64,000 nt of DNA from Gemmatimonadaceae bacterium (lineage in GTDB: Bacteria > Latescibacterota > UBA2968 > UBA8231): assembly GCA_026706075.1 (NCBI GenBank), contig JAPOZM010000099.1, positions 1 to 64,000 on the forward strand. The letters are read 5' to 3'. The stretch's first letter is position 1, and the number at the start of each line of letters is the position of its first letter. The notes below the pieces were generated by a model, which had not been told where the DNA came from, ran no database searches, and saw only the letters and a list, made by a program, of their open reading frames with translations. Below, one piece after another: positions 24,590 through 33,891 of this stretch. Made by a program: the position numbers and the translations under genes.

Positions 24590-25563
24590 TCCTGGCCTTC
24601 TCGGTAGGGGGCCCCGACTCGGCCGCCTTCGTCCTCGACGCGGCCGGCCATCCGACCGTTGCCTCCGGCACCGTGCTCGACTACGAGTCCCGGAGGTCCT
24701 TGAACCTGCAGGTATACCTCAGCGACGGCCTGGACTACGATGGGCCGCCGGATCCCGGGATCGACGATACCCTCCTCGTCACCATCGATCTGGTCAATGT
24801 GGAGGAACCCGGGACGGTCACGGTGAGCCGTACCGTCCGGTCATCGGCCAACCGGCGACCGCCTCCCGAGCGATCCGGACGGCCTGCGCTACGGCACACC
24901 CCGCTGGCAGTGGCAGCAGCTGGAGGACCTGTCCTCCGACCAGTGGGAGGACATCCCGGGAAGAAGGGCCCGGTCCGAGGTCTACAGGCCTGTCAGCGAA
25001 GATGAGGGGCGGCTGTTGAGGGCCACGGCGACCTACAGCGACGGCCACGGGTCCGGCAAGAGCGCCGAGAGCAAGGCCACCGCCGCGGTAGTTACTGCGG
25101 GGGCCGCCGACTCGACCGGGGCCGCGGCCGACTTCGACGGCGACGGCTTCGGCAGCGGCGATTCCCGCTTCGATCTCGACGGGAGCGGCGTCGTGGACTT
25201 CACCGACTTCTTCCTCTTCGCCGACCACTTCGGCACGCGGGAGCGAAGCAAGCTGCTGGTCATGGCCCGGGAGATGATCGGACTGCCCGGCAGCCCCGAA
25301 CTGCAGAACGCGCCCAATCCGTTCAACAGCCGGACCGCCATCACCTACTTCCTGCTGACCCGGGCCCTGTGCGGCTCGAGATCTACAACGCCCTGGGCCA
25401 GCCGGTGCGCCGACTGGTGGATGAGTTCCAGCACGCCGGAAGGCACCGGGCGCACTGGGACGCCCGCGACGAGCGGGGCGCCGCGGTCGCGGCGGGCGTC
25501 TACCTGTCGAGACTGCAGCACGCCGGCGGGGCTCAGATGCGGCGGCTCCTGCTCGTCAAGTAG
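24590..25563 (+). pseudogene. 3' remnant of a cadherin/EF-hand/FlgD-Ig surface protein gene
   Basis: Three reading-frame changes separate recognisable parts. First comes a cadherin-like end (GPDSAAFVLDAA, GTVLDYESRRSLNLQVYLSD). Then follows a second repeat type (GTPRWQWQQLEDL, LLRATATYSDGHGSGKS). Then an EF-hand segment (ADFDGDG fused to DSRFDLDGSGVVDF) that lacks one of the two expected hands, and finally a FlgD Ig module (NAPNPFNS, EIYNALGQPVRRLVDEFQ, MRRLLLVK and stop). No start or signal peptide remains. The last 160 codons are close to the intact end of the LRR protein at 53.9-54.4 kb. It is dead or nearly so. Confidence 0.75.
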
Positions 25564-25575
25564 GGCCTGGCCTCC

Positions 25576-26334
25576 ATGATCAACCGACGCTGGAACAAGG
25601 CCCAGGTCAGCGAGCGCGACTGGTGGCGGTCCCGCGCCGCCGACATGGACATGGGCTTCTACGCGGCCTTTGCCCGGGCCCTGCGCGGCGACGTCGAGGG
25701 CCTTGTCACCCTTGGGCCCGATACCCGGATCCTGGAGATCGGCAGCGGCCCCGCGGGAATCCTCACCCACCTCGGCGAGAGCGGTCATCGCCACGCCGTC
25801 GATCCCCTGGAGGACTTCTACGCCTCGGTGCAGCGCTTCCGGGACTTCCGCGATCCCGCCGTGCGCTACCATGCGGGCTCGGGTGAGCGGCTCGACTTTC
25901 CCGCGGACCACTTCGACCTCGTCATCATGGACAACGTCCTCGACCACTGCGCCGATCCCGGGCAGGTCCTGGCCGAGATGCAGCGGGTCCTGAAGCCGGG
26001 GGGAACGGCCTACTTCCGGCAGAACACCTACCACCTCTGGGGCCGCCTCGTGCGGGGACTGATGGAGTGCTTCCAGCTCGACCGCGGGCATCCTCACACC
26101 TTCTCCAAGGGATACCTGCAGCGGCGCTTCAGAGGGTTGGGACTGAGGGTGCGCCGCTTCGAGCGCGAAGGCTACCGGGCCACCTGGATCCGGGAGATCC
26201 GCTCCTCCCGCGCCCTCGACCGGGTCAAGGCGCTGCTCTTCGCGACCCGGGACCGCACGCTCTACATCCTTCAGAAGACCTCGGCTCCTGAGTCCCTGCC
26301 AGGCGAGCGCACGCCACCCGAACAAGTGGAATGA
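25576..26334 (+). CDS. class I SAM-dependent methyltransferase
   Basis: 252 residues with motif I ILEIGSGPAGILTHL (about residues 52-66), the ribose ligand Asp in AVDPLEDF, FDLVIMDNVLDHC as motif II/post II and VLKPGGTAYFRQN as motif III. It resembles the methyltransferase-11/UbiE-like group. The acceptor is unknown. It starts 12 bp after the stop of the ruined surface gene and is followed by a Spy-like gene. Confidence 0.83.
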   Translation: MINRRWNKAQVSERDWWRSRAADMDMGFYAAFARALRGDVEGLVTLGPDTRILEIGSGPAGILTHLGESGHRHAVDPLEDFYASVQRFRDFRDPAVRYHAGSGERLDFPADHFDLVIMDNVLDHCADPGQVLAEMQRVLKPGGTAYFRQNTYHLWGRLVRGLMECFQLDRGHPHTFSKGYLQRRFRGLGLRVRRFEREGYRATWIREIRSSRALDRVKALLFATRDRTLYILQKTSAPESLPGERTPPEQVE

Positions 26335-26417
26335 AGGGCTCCTCGCCGTTGTCCAATCTCGTGAGAGCAGGACAACGGCCGGACAACCGGCCATCACCCG
26401 CACGATTGGAGGAGCCC

Positions 26418-26933
26418 ATGAAGGCCATTCCCACCATCGCCGCCGCCGTCCTCGTCCTGGGGACGCTTCCCGCCGCCGCCGAGTCCGAAGGCGAGGACCG
26501 GAAGGTCAAGGCCGAGGAGGCGCGCGCGGCCCTTCTGGACGACCTCGGCCTCGAGGGCGACCAGAGGACGCAGGTCGAGGAGATCCTGGAGGGCCACGCC
26601 GAGAAGGGCGGGGAGCTCTACTCCGCGCACCGCGAGTCCCGGAGTGAAGGGCGTGAGCAGCTGCGCCAGTCACGGCGAGAGGCTCGGGAGCAGATGCAGG
26701 CCCTGCGGGAGGAGACGGAGGGCCAACTGAAGGAGGTGCTGAGCGAGGAGCAGTTCAGCAGACTTCAGGAGCTGCGCAAGGAGAGGCGGAAGGGTTTGCG
26801 GCAGGAGCTGAGGGAGGAGCGCGGCGGAGACCACCGCCGCGAGGGAGAGTTCAGCGGCGGTGGCGACAAGCGGGGCGGCGGCAAGGGACACGGCGGCGGC
26901 AAGGGCCGGCGAGGAGGCGGGTCCCACCACTGA
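26418..26933 (+). CDS. Spy/CpxP-like periplasmic protein with Gly/His/Lys-rich tail
   Basis: 171 residues with a clear signal peptide (AIPTIAAAVLVLGTLPAAA). The mature part is a charged helical hairpin with two LTxxQ-like motifs (LGLEGDQRTQ and LSEEQFSRLQ), as in Spy/CpxP chaperones and metal-responsive proteins. The last 35 residues are Gly, Lys, Arg and His (GGGKGHGGGKGRRGGGSHH) and could bind metal or polyanions. ATG 26418 has GGAGGAG. It may be a target of the nearby ECF sigma factor. Confidence 0.72.
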   Translation: MKAIPTIAAAVLVLGTLPAAAESEGEDRKVKAEEARAALLDDLGLEGDQRTQVEEILEGHAEKGGELYSAHRESRSEGREQLRQSRREAREQMQALREETEGQLKEVLSEEQFSRLQELRKERRKGLRQELREERGGDHRREGEFSGGGDKRGGGKGHGGGKGRRGGGSHH

Positions 26934-26957
26934 GCATCCATCGAAAGCCCCACTACT

Positions 26958-26990
26958 CGGCGCCGGTCCCGATCTTGGGGATCGGCGCCG
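26958..26990 (+). terminator. possible terminator hairpin between convergent genes
   Basis: CGGCGCCGGTCCC (26958-26970) pairs with GGGATCGGCGCCG (26978-26990), 13 bp with one G-T. A proper T-run is missing on the plus strand (ATTGTGTTC follows). Its place after the Spy-like gene and opposite the HTTM gene end suits a bidirectional barrier. Confidence 0.4.
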
Positions 26991-27141
26991 ATTGTGTTCA
27001 GGCGGACGGTTTCCCTGGCAGCATCTCCTCGATGCGGGCGGGGCCGTGGTGGACAGGGGTCCGCTCCCTCTCCAGGGGCTGCGCATTCTCCAGTCTGGCG
27101 GTGACGCGGGTGATGGGCGCGGCCATGGAGGATCCTTCGAC

Positions 27142-29079
27142 TCAGGGCGTGTAGTACCACAGGCGCCGCTTCTCCGGCGCCGTGTTGGGCTTGTACGCCT
27201 CGACGCGCTCCTCGTTGAAGTAGAGTTCCACCATTTTCAGCGGTGTCAGGGGAAACTCCCGTTTCCACTCGCGCGCCAGGTACTTGCAGAACAGGGGGCG
27301 GTAGTTCTTCTTCGCGCTTTTGCGCAGGGACATCATGTACTTGCGCCAGCGCTGGCCGTGGAAGGTCTGCACAATGGGGTCGGGCCGCTCCCACGAGACC
27401 TCGGCGAGCTTCTCTCCCAGGACGACGTGCCGGTAGAGGTCGACCTGGGTCCCGTCGGTCAAGGTGCCGACGACCACGTACCAGCCGCTGTTGAGGGAGG
27501 GGTACGGGGCGAACATGCTCCATCGCTGGCTGACTCGCAGGACGCGGCCGTACCACCGCAGGTCCGGGCCGGGAGCCTGCCCGGGCCGGGAGCCGGTCAT
27601 CCAGCCCGCCGCCGCCGCCGTGAGCCCGGCCGCCGTCGAGTCCGCCGCGAAGATCTCCTTGGTGTGGAAGCCGCGGGCGTTCCACAGGACGACGTAGGCG
27701 AGGGTCCCGAGGAGCACGGCCTTTCCCGCCCAGGCCAGGGGCCGGGCCATCGGTCTGGCCGGCCGCGGACGCATCCAGCCGGTGAGGCGCCCCATCAGCT
27801 CGCGGCGGCTCGCCGTCTGCTCGTAGAGCCAGGTGCCGGGCCTGCGGAAAACCGCCGCCCCGAGGACCGCGCCCAGGGGCCATCCCCACGGAGAGCGCGA
27901 GAGCACGTACGCCAGGGCCTCGAACTTGTAGTGCTGCTTCCCCTCGTGATCGGTGACCACCCACGAGTCGCGCCCGCGCATGGCGCGCTCGATGGCGGGG
28001 TCGTCCTGGGCCCTGGCGATGGCGGTCTCGGGCAGGAGGAAGAAGGCGCGGATCACGAGGACCATGCGCCGGCAGAACCCGCAGTCGCCGTCGTAGTGCA
28101 GGGTCATCCCGAGGCGCCGCGGGTCCCGCCGGAAGCGGGCGAAGAGTCGATCCCACGCCGCCGGCGGAACCAGGGCCAGCCACATGGCGCCGCACACGTA
28201 GGAGAACAGGCCCAGCTGCAGGGTCGCGGTGAAGCCCGCGTGCAGGGCGAGCATGACGGCGCAGGCGGTGAACCGCAGGGGGCCGACGAAGACCGGGATC
28301 CAGAGCAGGAAGGGAGCCCAGAACTCGAGGAGAAGGGTGCCCCGGGTCACCAGCTCCAGCAGTCCCGGGGGCCACTCGCGCATCAGGGTGGCCAGAGGCA
28401 GGGCCATGTAGTCGAGCTTGAGGGCGTGCCAGACGGCGGTGCGGTCCTCGGTCCAGATGGGGTCGGTCTTGAGCAGCGCCGTGGACCAGTAGACGATGGA
28501 GACCTGGGCCATGAAGCAGAAGGCGGCCACCGACCAGGTACGGTGCCCGCCCTCGTCGGTCTCGCCCTCCCGCGGCTCTCTCATGGCGGCGTCGACCGAG
28601 CCGCGCGCCCCGAGGGGGAGGAACATGGACCAGAACAGGAGCATCCGGAAGAGCACGTCGCCGGCGTTGAGGACGGCGGGGTTGCGGTTGTGCAGCGACA
28701 GCAGCAGCAGCCAGCTCAGCACCGTGAACAGCCGGGTGCGGTGGCCAATGAGCAGGCAGAAGGCGCAGAAGGCGGCCACCGCGAAAAGCGCGAGCTGCAC
28801 CCCCGGGAGGCCGCTGATCATGTGCAGGGAGACGCTCCAGGGGGTGGCGCCGGTATCCACCCGGTCGAGGAGGTCGACGCGCGGCAGCACGCCGGAGTCG
28901 GTGTAGAACACGCCGATGTCTCCCGCTCGCGCCGCCAGGTCGACGAGGAGGATCACTCCGAGGAGGATGCGGAACAGCGCCAGGGCCCGCAGGTCGAGGC
29001 CGAAGCGCTCCGGCCAGCGGCGGAGCCATGCGCGGATCTTCGTGCTCGCGGGGGCCGGGGCGGGGGCAGAGGAATCCAT
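27142..29079 (-). CDS. HTTM-domain membrane protein fused to a DCC domain
   Basis: 645 residues. The N-terminal half (to about 320) has several membrane segments and the HTTM (vitamin K carboxylase-like) pattern, for example LFRILLGVILLVDLAARAGD and SLHNRNPAVLNAGD. A DCC-type domain (DUF393) follows with YDGDCGFCRRM near residue 330, the CxxC-like motif of thiol-disulfide proteins. Another membrane segment and a C-terminal soluble part (RWSMFAPYPSLNSGWYVVVG, FHGQRWRKYMM) complete it. HTTM-DCC fusions occur widely in bacteria without a settled role. It lies 118 bp downstream of the octaheme cytochrome gene on the same strand. Confidence 0.85.
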   Translation of the reverse strand: MDSSAPAPAPASTKIRAWLRRWPERFGLDLRALALFRILLGVILLVDLAARAGDIGVFYTDSGVLPRVDLLDRVDTGATPWSVSLHMISGLPGVQLALFAVAAFCAFCLLIGHRTRLFTVLSWLLLLSLHNRNPAVLNAGDVLFRMLLFWSMFLPLGARGSVDAAMREPREGETDEGGHRTWSVAAFCFMAQVSIVYWSTALLKTDPIWTEDRTAVWHALKLDYMALPLATLMREWPPGLLELVTRGTLLLEFWAPFLLWIPVFVGPLRFTACAVMLALHAGFTATLQLGLFSYVCGAMWLALVPPAAWDRLFARFRRDPRRLGMTLHYDGDCGFCRRMVLVIRAFFLLPETAIARAQDDPAIERAMRGRDSWVVTDHEGKQHYKFEALAYVLSRSPWGWPLGAVLGAAVFRRPGTWLYEQTASRRELMGRLTGWMRPRPARPMARPLAWAGKAVLLGTLAYVVLWNARGFHTKEIFAADSTAAGLTAAAAGWMTGSRPGQAPGPDLRWYGRVLRVSQRWSMFAPYPSLNSGWYVVVGTLTDGTQVDLYRHVVLGEKLAEVSWERPDPIVQTFHGQRWRKYMMSLRKSAKKNYRPLFCKYLAREWKREFPLTPLKMVELYFNEERVEAYKPNTAPEKRRLWYYTP

Positions 29080-29197
29080 GAGGGCGGCGGCGGTCTTCAG
29101 GGTGGGGGTGCGGCTCGGGGAAGGGGGAGGCTGCGGGTCAAACAGGTAGTGCCGGAATGGCCGCGGGACAACCCGGCGAGCGGACGAGGCGCCTCGC

Positions 29198-30793
29198 TCA
29201 CTGGTCGTAGCGCTCCCGGTACATCGCCCGCAGCGCCTCCGCTTCCTCGGGATCGAGCCCCTTCATCCAGGCGTGCTCCTCCCGGGCCAGGAGGGCCGCC
29301 ACCCGGGCGCGGTACTTCTCTCCCAGCTCCTCGCTCCGGCCCTCGGCCGCCTCCACCGCCGCCGGCAGGAACTCCAGGTAGTAGTGCTTGGCCACCTCGT
29401 ACATGCCGTGCCAGTGGGTGTAGTCCGGACCCATCATGCTGGCCCCGTGCCGGGCCCGGCGGCCCTCGTGGTGCCACAACTCCCAGAACACCCACTGCAC
29501 CTCGTGCTCGAAGGGCGCCTCCGGCTTCAGCACGCCGTCGGCGGCCAGGTCGTCCATCATCGCCTTGGCCGGCCGCGCGAACTTCTCGTTGTAGAGGAGG
29601 ATCAGGTCGTCGAACTGTTTGTAGAAGTTGTCCACGTAGGTGTCGCTGTGGCAGTTGAGGCAGGCCCCCTTCATCTTCAGCCGGCGCTGCTGCCAGGTGA
29701 CGATCTCCTTCACCCTCCTCGGCACCGTCCGGCCGACGAGCTCCTCGCCCTCCACGAACTTCTCCTCCGTCTCCACCACCTCACCCAGCTCGGGCAGGGC
29801 GCGCGTGTCCGGATAGTCCTCGCGGAAGCCGTCCTCGAAGATCACCAGGTTCTGCTTGGTGCTGATCACCGGCCTCAGGGTCCAGCTGATGCGCTCTCCC
29901 ACGTCGTGGCTGTTCGCCTCGTACACCCCCTGGGGCGTCATGTAGCTGCTGATGTGACAGGTGGCGCAGGTGGGCGCCGCCGAGTAGTCCCGGCCCAGGA
30001 CCCAGTCGCCGTCCTTGTCGAGGGCCATGCGGTCGCGGTTGGCATGGAAGGCGATGCCGTGCTTCGACTCGTTGTAGACCTCGATCTGCGGATGGTCGGG
30101 GCCCATGTGGCACTTGCCGCAGTTCTCGGGCGCCCGCGACAGGCTGGCCTGGAAGGCGTGGCGGGAGTGGCAGGCGTGGCACGAGCCCTTCGAGCCGTCG
30201 GGATTGAGCCGCCCCATGCCGCTGTTGGGCCAGGTGTCGGCGTCGATCACCGGCTTGCCCTCCCGGCCGTCGCGCAGGATGGCGCCGGACTCGTCGCGCT
30301 CGAAGCGCACGATGCTGCCGTGGCACTGCCAGCAGCCGTTGACGGCGTCGGCGTTGTTGTCGGGCAGGCCGGCGACCCGCTCGGCCAGGATGTTGTCGAG
30401 GCTGGCCAGGATCTCTCCCGCCCGGGCATGGTGGCTGACCGAGAACTGCTCGAACTCGCGGACATGGCAGGTGGCGCAGTCCCTGGGGGTCACCAGCGCC
30501 GAGATCCAGACCCCTTCGTGCTCCCAGGCGTCCACATCGTCGGGGCTGGCGGTGTGGCAGTCGAAGCAGCCGACGCCGAACTCGGCGTGGCGCGACGCCT
30601 CCCACTCCATCACCAGGGCCGGGCTGTCCTGGCGGTGGCAGGAGACGCAGCCCTCGTTGGAGGCGGTCACCACCGGCCCGGGCTCCTCCTCCTGCCGGGC
30701 GAGCCTCGACTCGTGCCAGGCCACCAGGAGCAGGGACAGGAGGAACAGGAAGGAGAGCGCCGCCACGATGTAGCGTTTGGCCGTCAGTGTCAT
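29198..30793 (-). CDS. octaheme c-type cytochrome, hydroxylamine-oxidoreductase-like
   Basis: 531 residues with an N-terminal membrane anchor (YIVAALSFLFLLSLLLVAW) and eight CxxCH haem sites: CVSCH, CFDCH, CATCH, CWQCH, CHACH, CGKCH, CATCH and CLNCH. The stretch CGKCHMGPDHPQIEVYNESK followed by HGIAF is characteristic of the HAO family, which includes hydroxylamine oxidases and the epsilon-type nitrite/hydroxylamine reductases. Whether the active-site haem is Tyr-crosslinked (oxidative) cannot be decided from the sequence alone. It is periplasmic, membrane-tethered, and encoded directly after a Rieske protein and cytochrome b, so electrons probably pass between quinol and this enzyme. Confidence 0.85.
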   Translation of the reverse strand: MTLTAKRYIVAALSFLFLLSLLLVAWHESRLARQEEEPGPVVTASNEGCVSCHRQDSPALVMEWEASRHAEFGVGCFDCHTASPDDVDAWEHEGVWISALVTPRDCATCHVREFEQFSVSHHARAGEILASLDNILAERVAGLPDNNADAVNGCWQCHGSIVRFERDESGAILRDGREGKPVIDADTWPNSGMGRLNPDGSKGSCHACHSRHAFQASLSRAPENCGKCHMGPDHPQIEVYNESKHGIAFHANRDRMALDKDGDWVLGRDYSAAPTCATCHISSYMTPQGVYEANSHDVGERISWTLRPVISTKQNLVIFEDGFREDYPDTRALPELGEVVETEEKFVEGEELVGRTVPRRVKEIVTWQQRRLKMKGACLNCHSDTYVDNFYKQFDDLILLYNEKFARPAKAMMDDLAADGVLKPEAPFEHEVQWVFWELWHHEGRRARHGASMMGPDYTHWHGMYEVAKHYYLEFLPAAVEAAEGRSEELGEKYRARVAALLAREEHAWMKGLDPEEAEALRAMYRERYDQ

Positions 30794-30815
30794 GCGGGCA
30801 ACCCTGCCGTTGGTT

Positions 30816-31901
30816 TCAGGGAATGTGACCGGTGTCGAGGCTCTCCCACACGGTCAGGAGGAGGAACCCCGCGAAGACGAGCACCCCCAGGACCACGGAA
30901 CCCGTGTCGGGAAAGCGCAGGCGCCGTTGCAGCCAGCTCTCGATGAACGGCCAGAGCAGCACCGCCGCCAGCGCCGCCGCGGTGAGCAGCACGGTGATCC
31001 GCAGAGAGGTGAGCTTGAGGAGGCGGAAGCTGAAGTAGAAGTACCACTCGGGCTTGATGTGGTCGGGGGTCCGGGACGGGTCGGCGGGCTCGCCGAGGCC
31101 CGCCGGCCAGACCAGGGCCAGCAGGGTCAGGACGTACATCAGCAGCACGCCGATGAGCAGCTCGGTGGTGGCGTGGTCGGGCCAGAAGGGGAAGTGGCGC
31201 GCCTCCCCGCTCTCCTCCTCGCCCTCGAAGACGTGCTCGCTCACGCCCTGCATCCGCACCAGGCTGATGTGCAGTCCCAGGAGGACGAAGGCGGCGGTGG
31301 GCAGCACGCCGATGTGGAGGATGAAGAACCGGGTCAGGGTGTTGCCGCCGATCTCCTCGCCGCCGCGCATCAGGTGCGCCGCCACGGTCCCGACCCCGGG
31401 CAGGGCTTCGACGAGGTTGGCGGCCACCGTCACCCCCCAGTAGCTCAGTTGCTCGTAGACGAGGGAGTAGCCGGTGAACCCGAAGGCGAGGGTGGTGAGC
31501 AGCAGGCCGACGCCCACCATCCAGTTGAGCTGGCGCGGGTGGCGGTACGAGCCGGTGAAGTAGACCCGCAGCATGTGCAGGAAGAGGGCGGCGATCATCA
31601 GGTGGGAGGCCCAGTGGTGCAGGGAGCGGATGTACCAGCCGAAGCGGACCTCGCGGGTGATCGTCTCGACGCTGGCGAAGGCCTGCTCGGCGGATGGCAC
31701 GTAGTAGAAGGTCAGGGCGATGCCGGTGAGGACCTGCACGACGAAGAGGTAGGCCACCGTGCCGCCGAGGCAGAACCACCACTTCTTCAGGTGCCGGGGC
31801 ACCGGCTCGGCGCCGGCGTGGCGTATCAGCTCCCAGTCGAGGGGGAAGAGGTCGCTCCAGCGCCGCTCGCGGGGGGCGGCGGCCTCGCCGGGCGCACTCA
31901 C
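30816..31901 (-). CDS. cytochrome b of a Rieske/cytochrome b complex
   Basis: 361 residues carrying both the N-terminal four-helix haem-binding part and the C-terminal part. Haem-ligand helices contain HHWASHLMIAALFLHMLR and, further on, FFILHIGVLPTAAFVLLGLH. The quinol-site signature reads KPEWYFYFSF (PEWY). The GTG start at 31901 overlaps the Rieske stop as GTGA. The gene for the octaheme cytochrome follows after 22 bp, in the place where cytochrome c1 would be encoded in a standard bc1 operon. Confidence 0.9.
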   Translation of the reverse strand: MSAPGEAAAPRERRWSDLFPLDWELIRHAGAEPVPRHLKKWWFCLGGTVAYLFVVQVLTGIALTFYYVPSAEQAFASVETITREVRFGWYIRSLHHWASHLMIAALFLHMLRVYFTGSYRHPRQLNWMVGVGLLLTTLAFGFTGYSLVYEQLSYWGVTVAANLVEALPGVGTVAAHLMRGGEEIGGNTLTRFFILHIGVLPTAAFVLLGLHISLVRMQGVSEHVFEGEEESGEARHFPFWPDHATTELLIGVLLMYVLTLLALVWPAGLGEPADPSRTPDHIKPEWYFYFSFRLLKLTSLRITVLLTAAALAAVLLWPFIESWLQRRLRFPDTGSVVLGVLVFAGFLLLTVWESLDTGHIP

Positions 31902-32380
31902 CCGGGCCGTCGCCGGGGGGCCCTGACTTCCAGGTAGACCACCTGGCTCTCCTCGTCTATGATCAGCGGCGCCGGGTGCAGGCGCTGACCGGCGTCGGCG
32001 GGAGGCCCGGAGAGGGCGACGCCGTCGGCGTCGAAGACGCCGTTGTGACAGGGACAGAAGAAGCGCGCCTGCTTCGGCTGCCAGTGGACCTTGCATCCCA
32101 GGTGGGGGCAGGTGGAGCTGAAGGCCTGGAGGCCCTCCGGGGTGCGCCGCACCAGCACCTCGTTGCCCTCCAGGTCGAGGATGGTGCGCACCGTCCCGGG
32201 GGGGAAGGCCCCCACCGGCCCGACGAAGATCCGGCGCCGGGAGGCCCTGCGCGCGGGCAGGAGGAAGCCCAGGAACTGGCTCGCCAGGGTGCCGTACGCC
32301 GCCAGCAGGCCGGCGCCCATGAGCACCGACGCCAGCCACGAGCGGCGCGAGGGGCCGCCGTTGTCGCGCGTGTCCGTCAT
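31898..32380 (-). CDS. Rieske iron-sulfur protein
   Basis: 160 residues. A twin-arginine motif (SRRSWL, residues 11-16) precedes a single membrane segment. The cluster ligands are in CPHLGC (91-96) and CPCHNG (109-114). It carries electrons from quinol at cytochrome b to the c-type partner on the outer face. ATG 32380 has GAGG upstream and lies 33 bp from the divergent sulfatase start. It is the first gene of the Rieske / cytochrome b / octaheme cytochrome operon. Confidence 0.92.
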   Translation of the reverse strand: MTDTRDNGGPSRRSWLASVLMGAGLLAAYGTLASQFLGFLLPARRASRRRIFVGPVGAFPPGTVRTILDLEGNEVLVRRTPEGLQAFSSTCPHLGCKVHWQPKQARFFCPCHNGVFDADGVALSGPPADAGQRLHPAPLIIDEESQVVYLEVRAPRRRPG

Positions 32381-32413
32381 GCCATGTCCCTCGTGCAATA
32401 GGATGCGCATTTC

Positions 32414-33751
32414 ATGAACAGCCCGCACGTTCTCTACCTGCACTCCCACGACACCGGGCGTTACGTCGCACCCTGCGGGTACGACGTGCCCACGCCGCAC
32501 CTGCAGCGGCTGGCCGGGGAGGGCATCCTCTTCCGCCAGGCCTTCTGTGCCAACCCCACGTGCTCCCCGAGCCGGGCGAGCCTGCTCACCGGCCAGTGGG
32601 CCCACAGCTGCGGCATGGGCGGGCTCGTCAACCGCGGCTGGAGCCTGCCCCGGCCCGAGCGCCTGCTGCCGCGGGTCCTCGCCGCGGCAGGGTACCGCAC
32701 GGTGCGCGCCGGCCTCCAGCACGTGGTCTCCGACCCCGCGGAGGGCGGGTACGAGCGCATCCTCGACGACGGCCGTCCGGTGGAGGAACGGGCCGCCGCC
32801 TTCCTGGGGGAGCGCCACGACCGCCCCTTCTTCCTCGACGTGGGCTTCACCGCCACCCATCGGCGCGGCCGGGGATTCGACCCGCCGCCGGAAGGGGAGG
32901 AACCCACGGACCCGCGCTTCGTGCAGCCCCCGGCGCCGTTGCCCGACGCCCCGGAGATCCGCCGGGACATGGCCTCGTACATCGACGCGGCGCGCACCCT
33001 CGACGGACAGATGGGGCGGGTCCTGGCGGCCCTGGAGGCCAGCGGCCTGGGAGGGGAGACACTGGTGATCTGCACTACCGACCACGGCCTCGCCTTCCCG
33101 CTGATGAAGTGCAACCTCACCGACCACGGTCTGGGGGTGATGCTGATTCTCCGCGGCCCCGGCGGCCTCGAGGGCGGCCGCGCCGTCGACGGCCTGGCGA
33201 GCCAGATCGACCTCTTTCCGACGATCTGCGAGGTGGCCGGCCTGGGGCGGCCGGACTGGCTCCAGGGCGTCTCCCTCCTGCCCCTGGTCGAGGGCCGGCG
33301 GCAGGTCCGGGAGGAGGTCTTCGCCGAGATCAACTACCATGTCTGCCACGAGCCCCAGCGGGCCGTGCGCACCCGCCGCTGGAAGTACATCCGGCGCCTG
33401 CACCCGCGGGCCCGTCCGGTCCTGCCCAACTGCGACGACAGCCCCACCAAGGACTACCTCCTGGCGCGCGGCTGGGGCGAACGCGAGGAGGCCTCCGAGA
33501 GGCTCTACGACCTGGCGGCCGATCCCCTGGAGCAGCGCAACGTCGCCGCCGACGCCGCCCACGCGGAGGCGCTGGCCGGGATGCGCGGACGCCTGCTGCG
33601 CTGGCAGCGGGAGACCGGCGATCCCCTCCTCGACCGGCCCTTCCTCGAGCCGCCGGCCTCGGCGGTCGTCGCCGATCCGGAAGCCCTGTCCCCGCGGACG
33701 GCGCCCACCTTCCCGGCGCGGGAGTTCCTGGAGGCGCGGAGCCGCGGCTGA
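32414..33751 (+). CDS. sulfatase (heparan N-sulfatase-like)
   Basis: 445 residues. The formylglycine motif CSPSR has Cys at residue 50 and is followed by ASLLTGQWAHSCGMGG. Metal ligands are in YLHSHDTGRY and TTDHGLAFP. The pattern SHDTGR at the N-terminus is seen in N-sulfoglucosamine sulfohydrolase-type enzymes. No signal peptide is visible. It is divergent from the respiratory operon and upstream of two enolase-superfamily dehydratases, in keeping with breakdown of sulfated sugars. Confidence 0.9.
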   Translation: MNSPHVLYLHSHDTGRYVAPCGYDVPTPHLQRLAGEGILFRQAFCANPTCSPSRASLLTGQWAHSCGMGGLVNRGWSLPRPERLLPRVLAAAGYRTVRAGLQHVVSDPAEGGYERILDDGRPVEERAAAFLGERHDRPFFLDVGFTATHRRGRGFDPPPEGEEPTDPRFVQPPAPLPDAPEIRRDMASYIDAARTLDGQMGRVLAALEASGLGGETLVICTTDHGLAFPLMKCNLTDHGLGVMLILRGPGGLEGGRAVDGLASQIDLFPTICEVAGLGRPDWLQGVSLLPLVEGRRQVREEVFAEINYHVCHEPQRAVRTRRWKYIRRLHPRARPVLPNCDDSPTKDYLLARGWGEREEASERLYDLAADPLEQRNVAADAAHAEALAGMRGRLLRWQRETGDPLLDRPFLEPPASAVVADPEALSPRTAPTFPAREFLEARSRG

Positions 33752-33891
33752 GGCGCGGCGGGACCCCCGAAGCCGGCCGCAACCCGTGGTCCGGCCCGGC
33801 GAGACTCGCCGGCGGTTCGCAGGGACGGCGGCCCCGGACCTATCCTTCCAGAAACCAGCCTGCAATCGGCGGCATATCCAGGAGGATCTCC

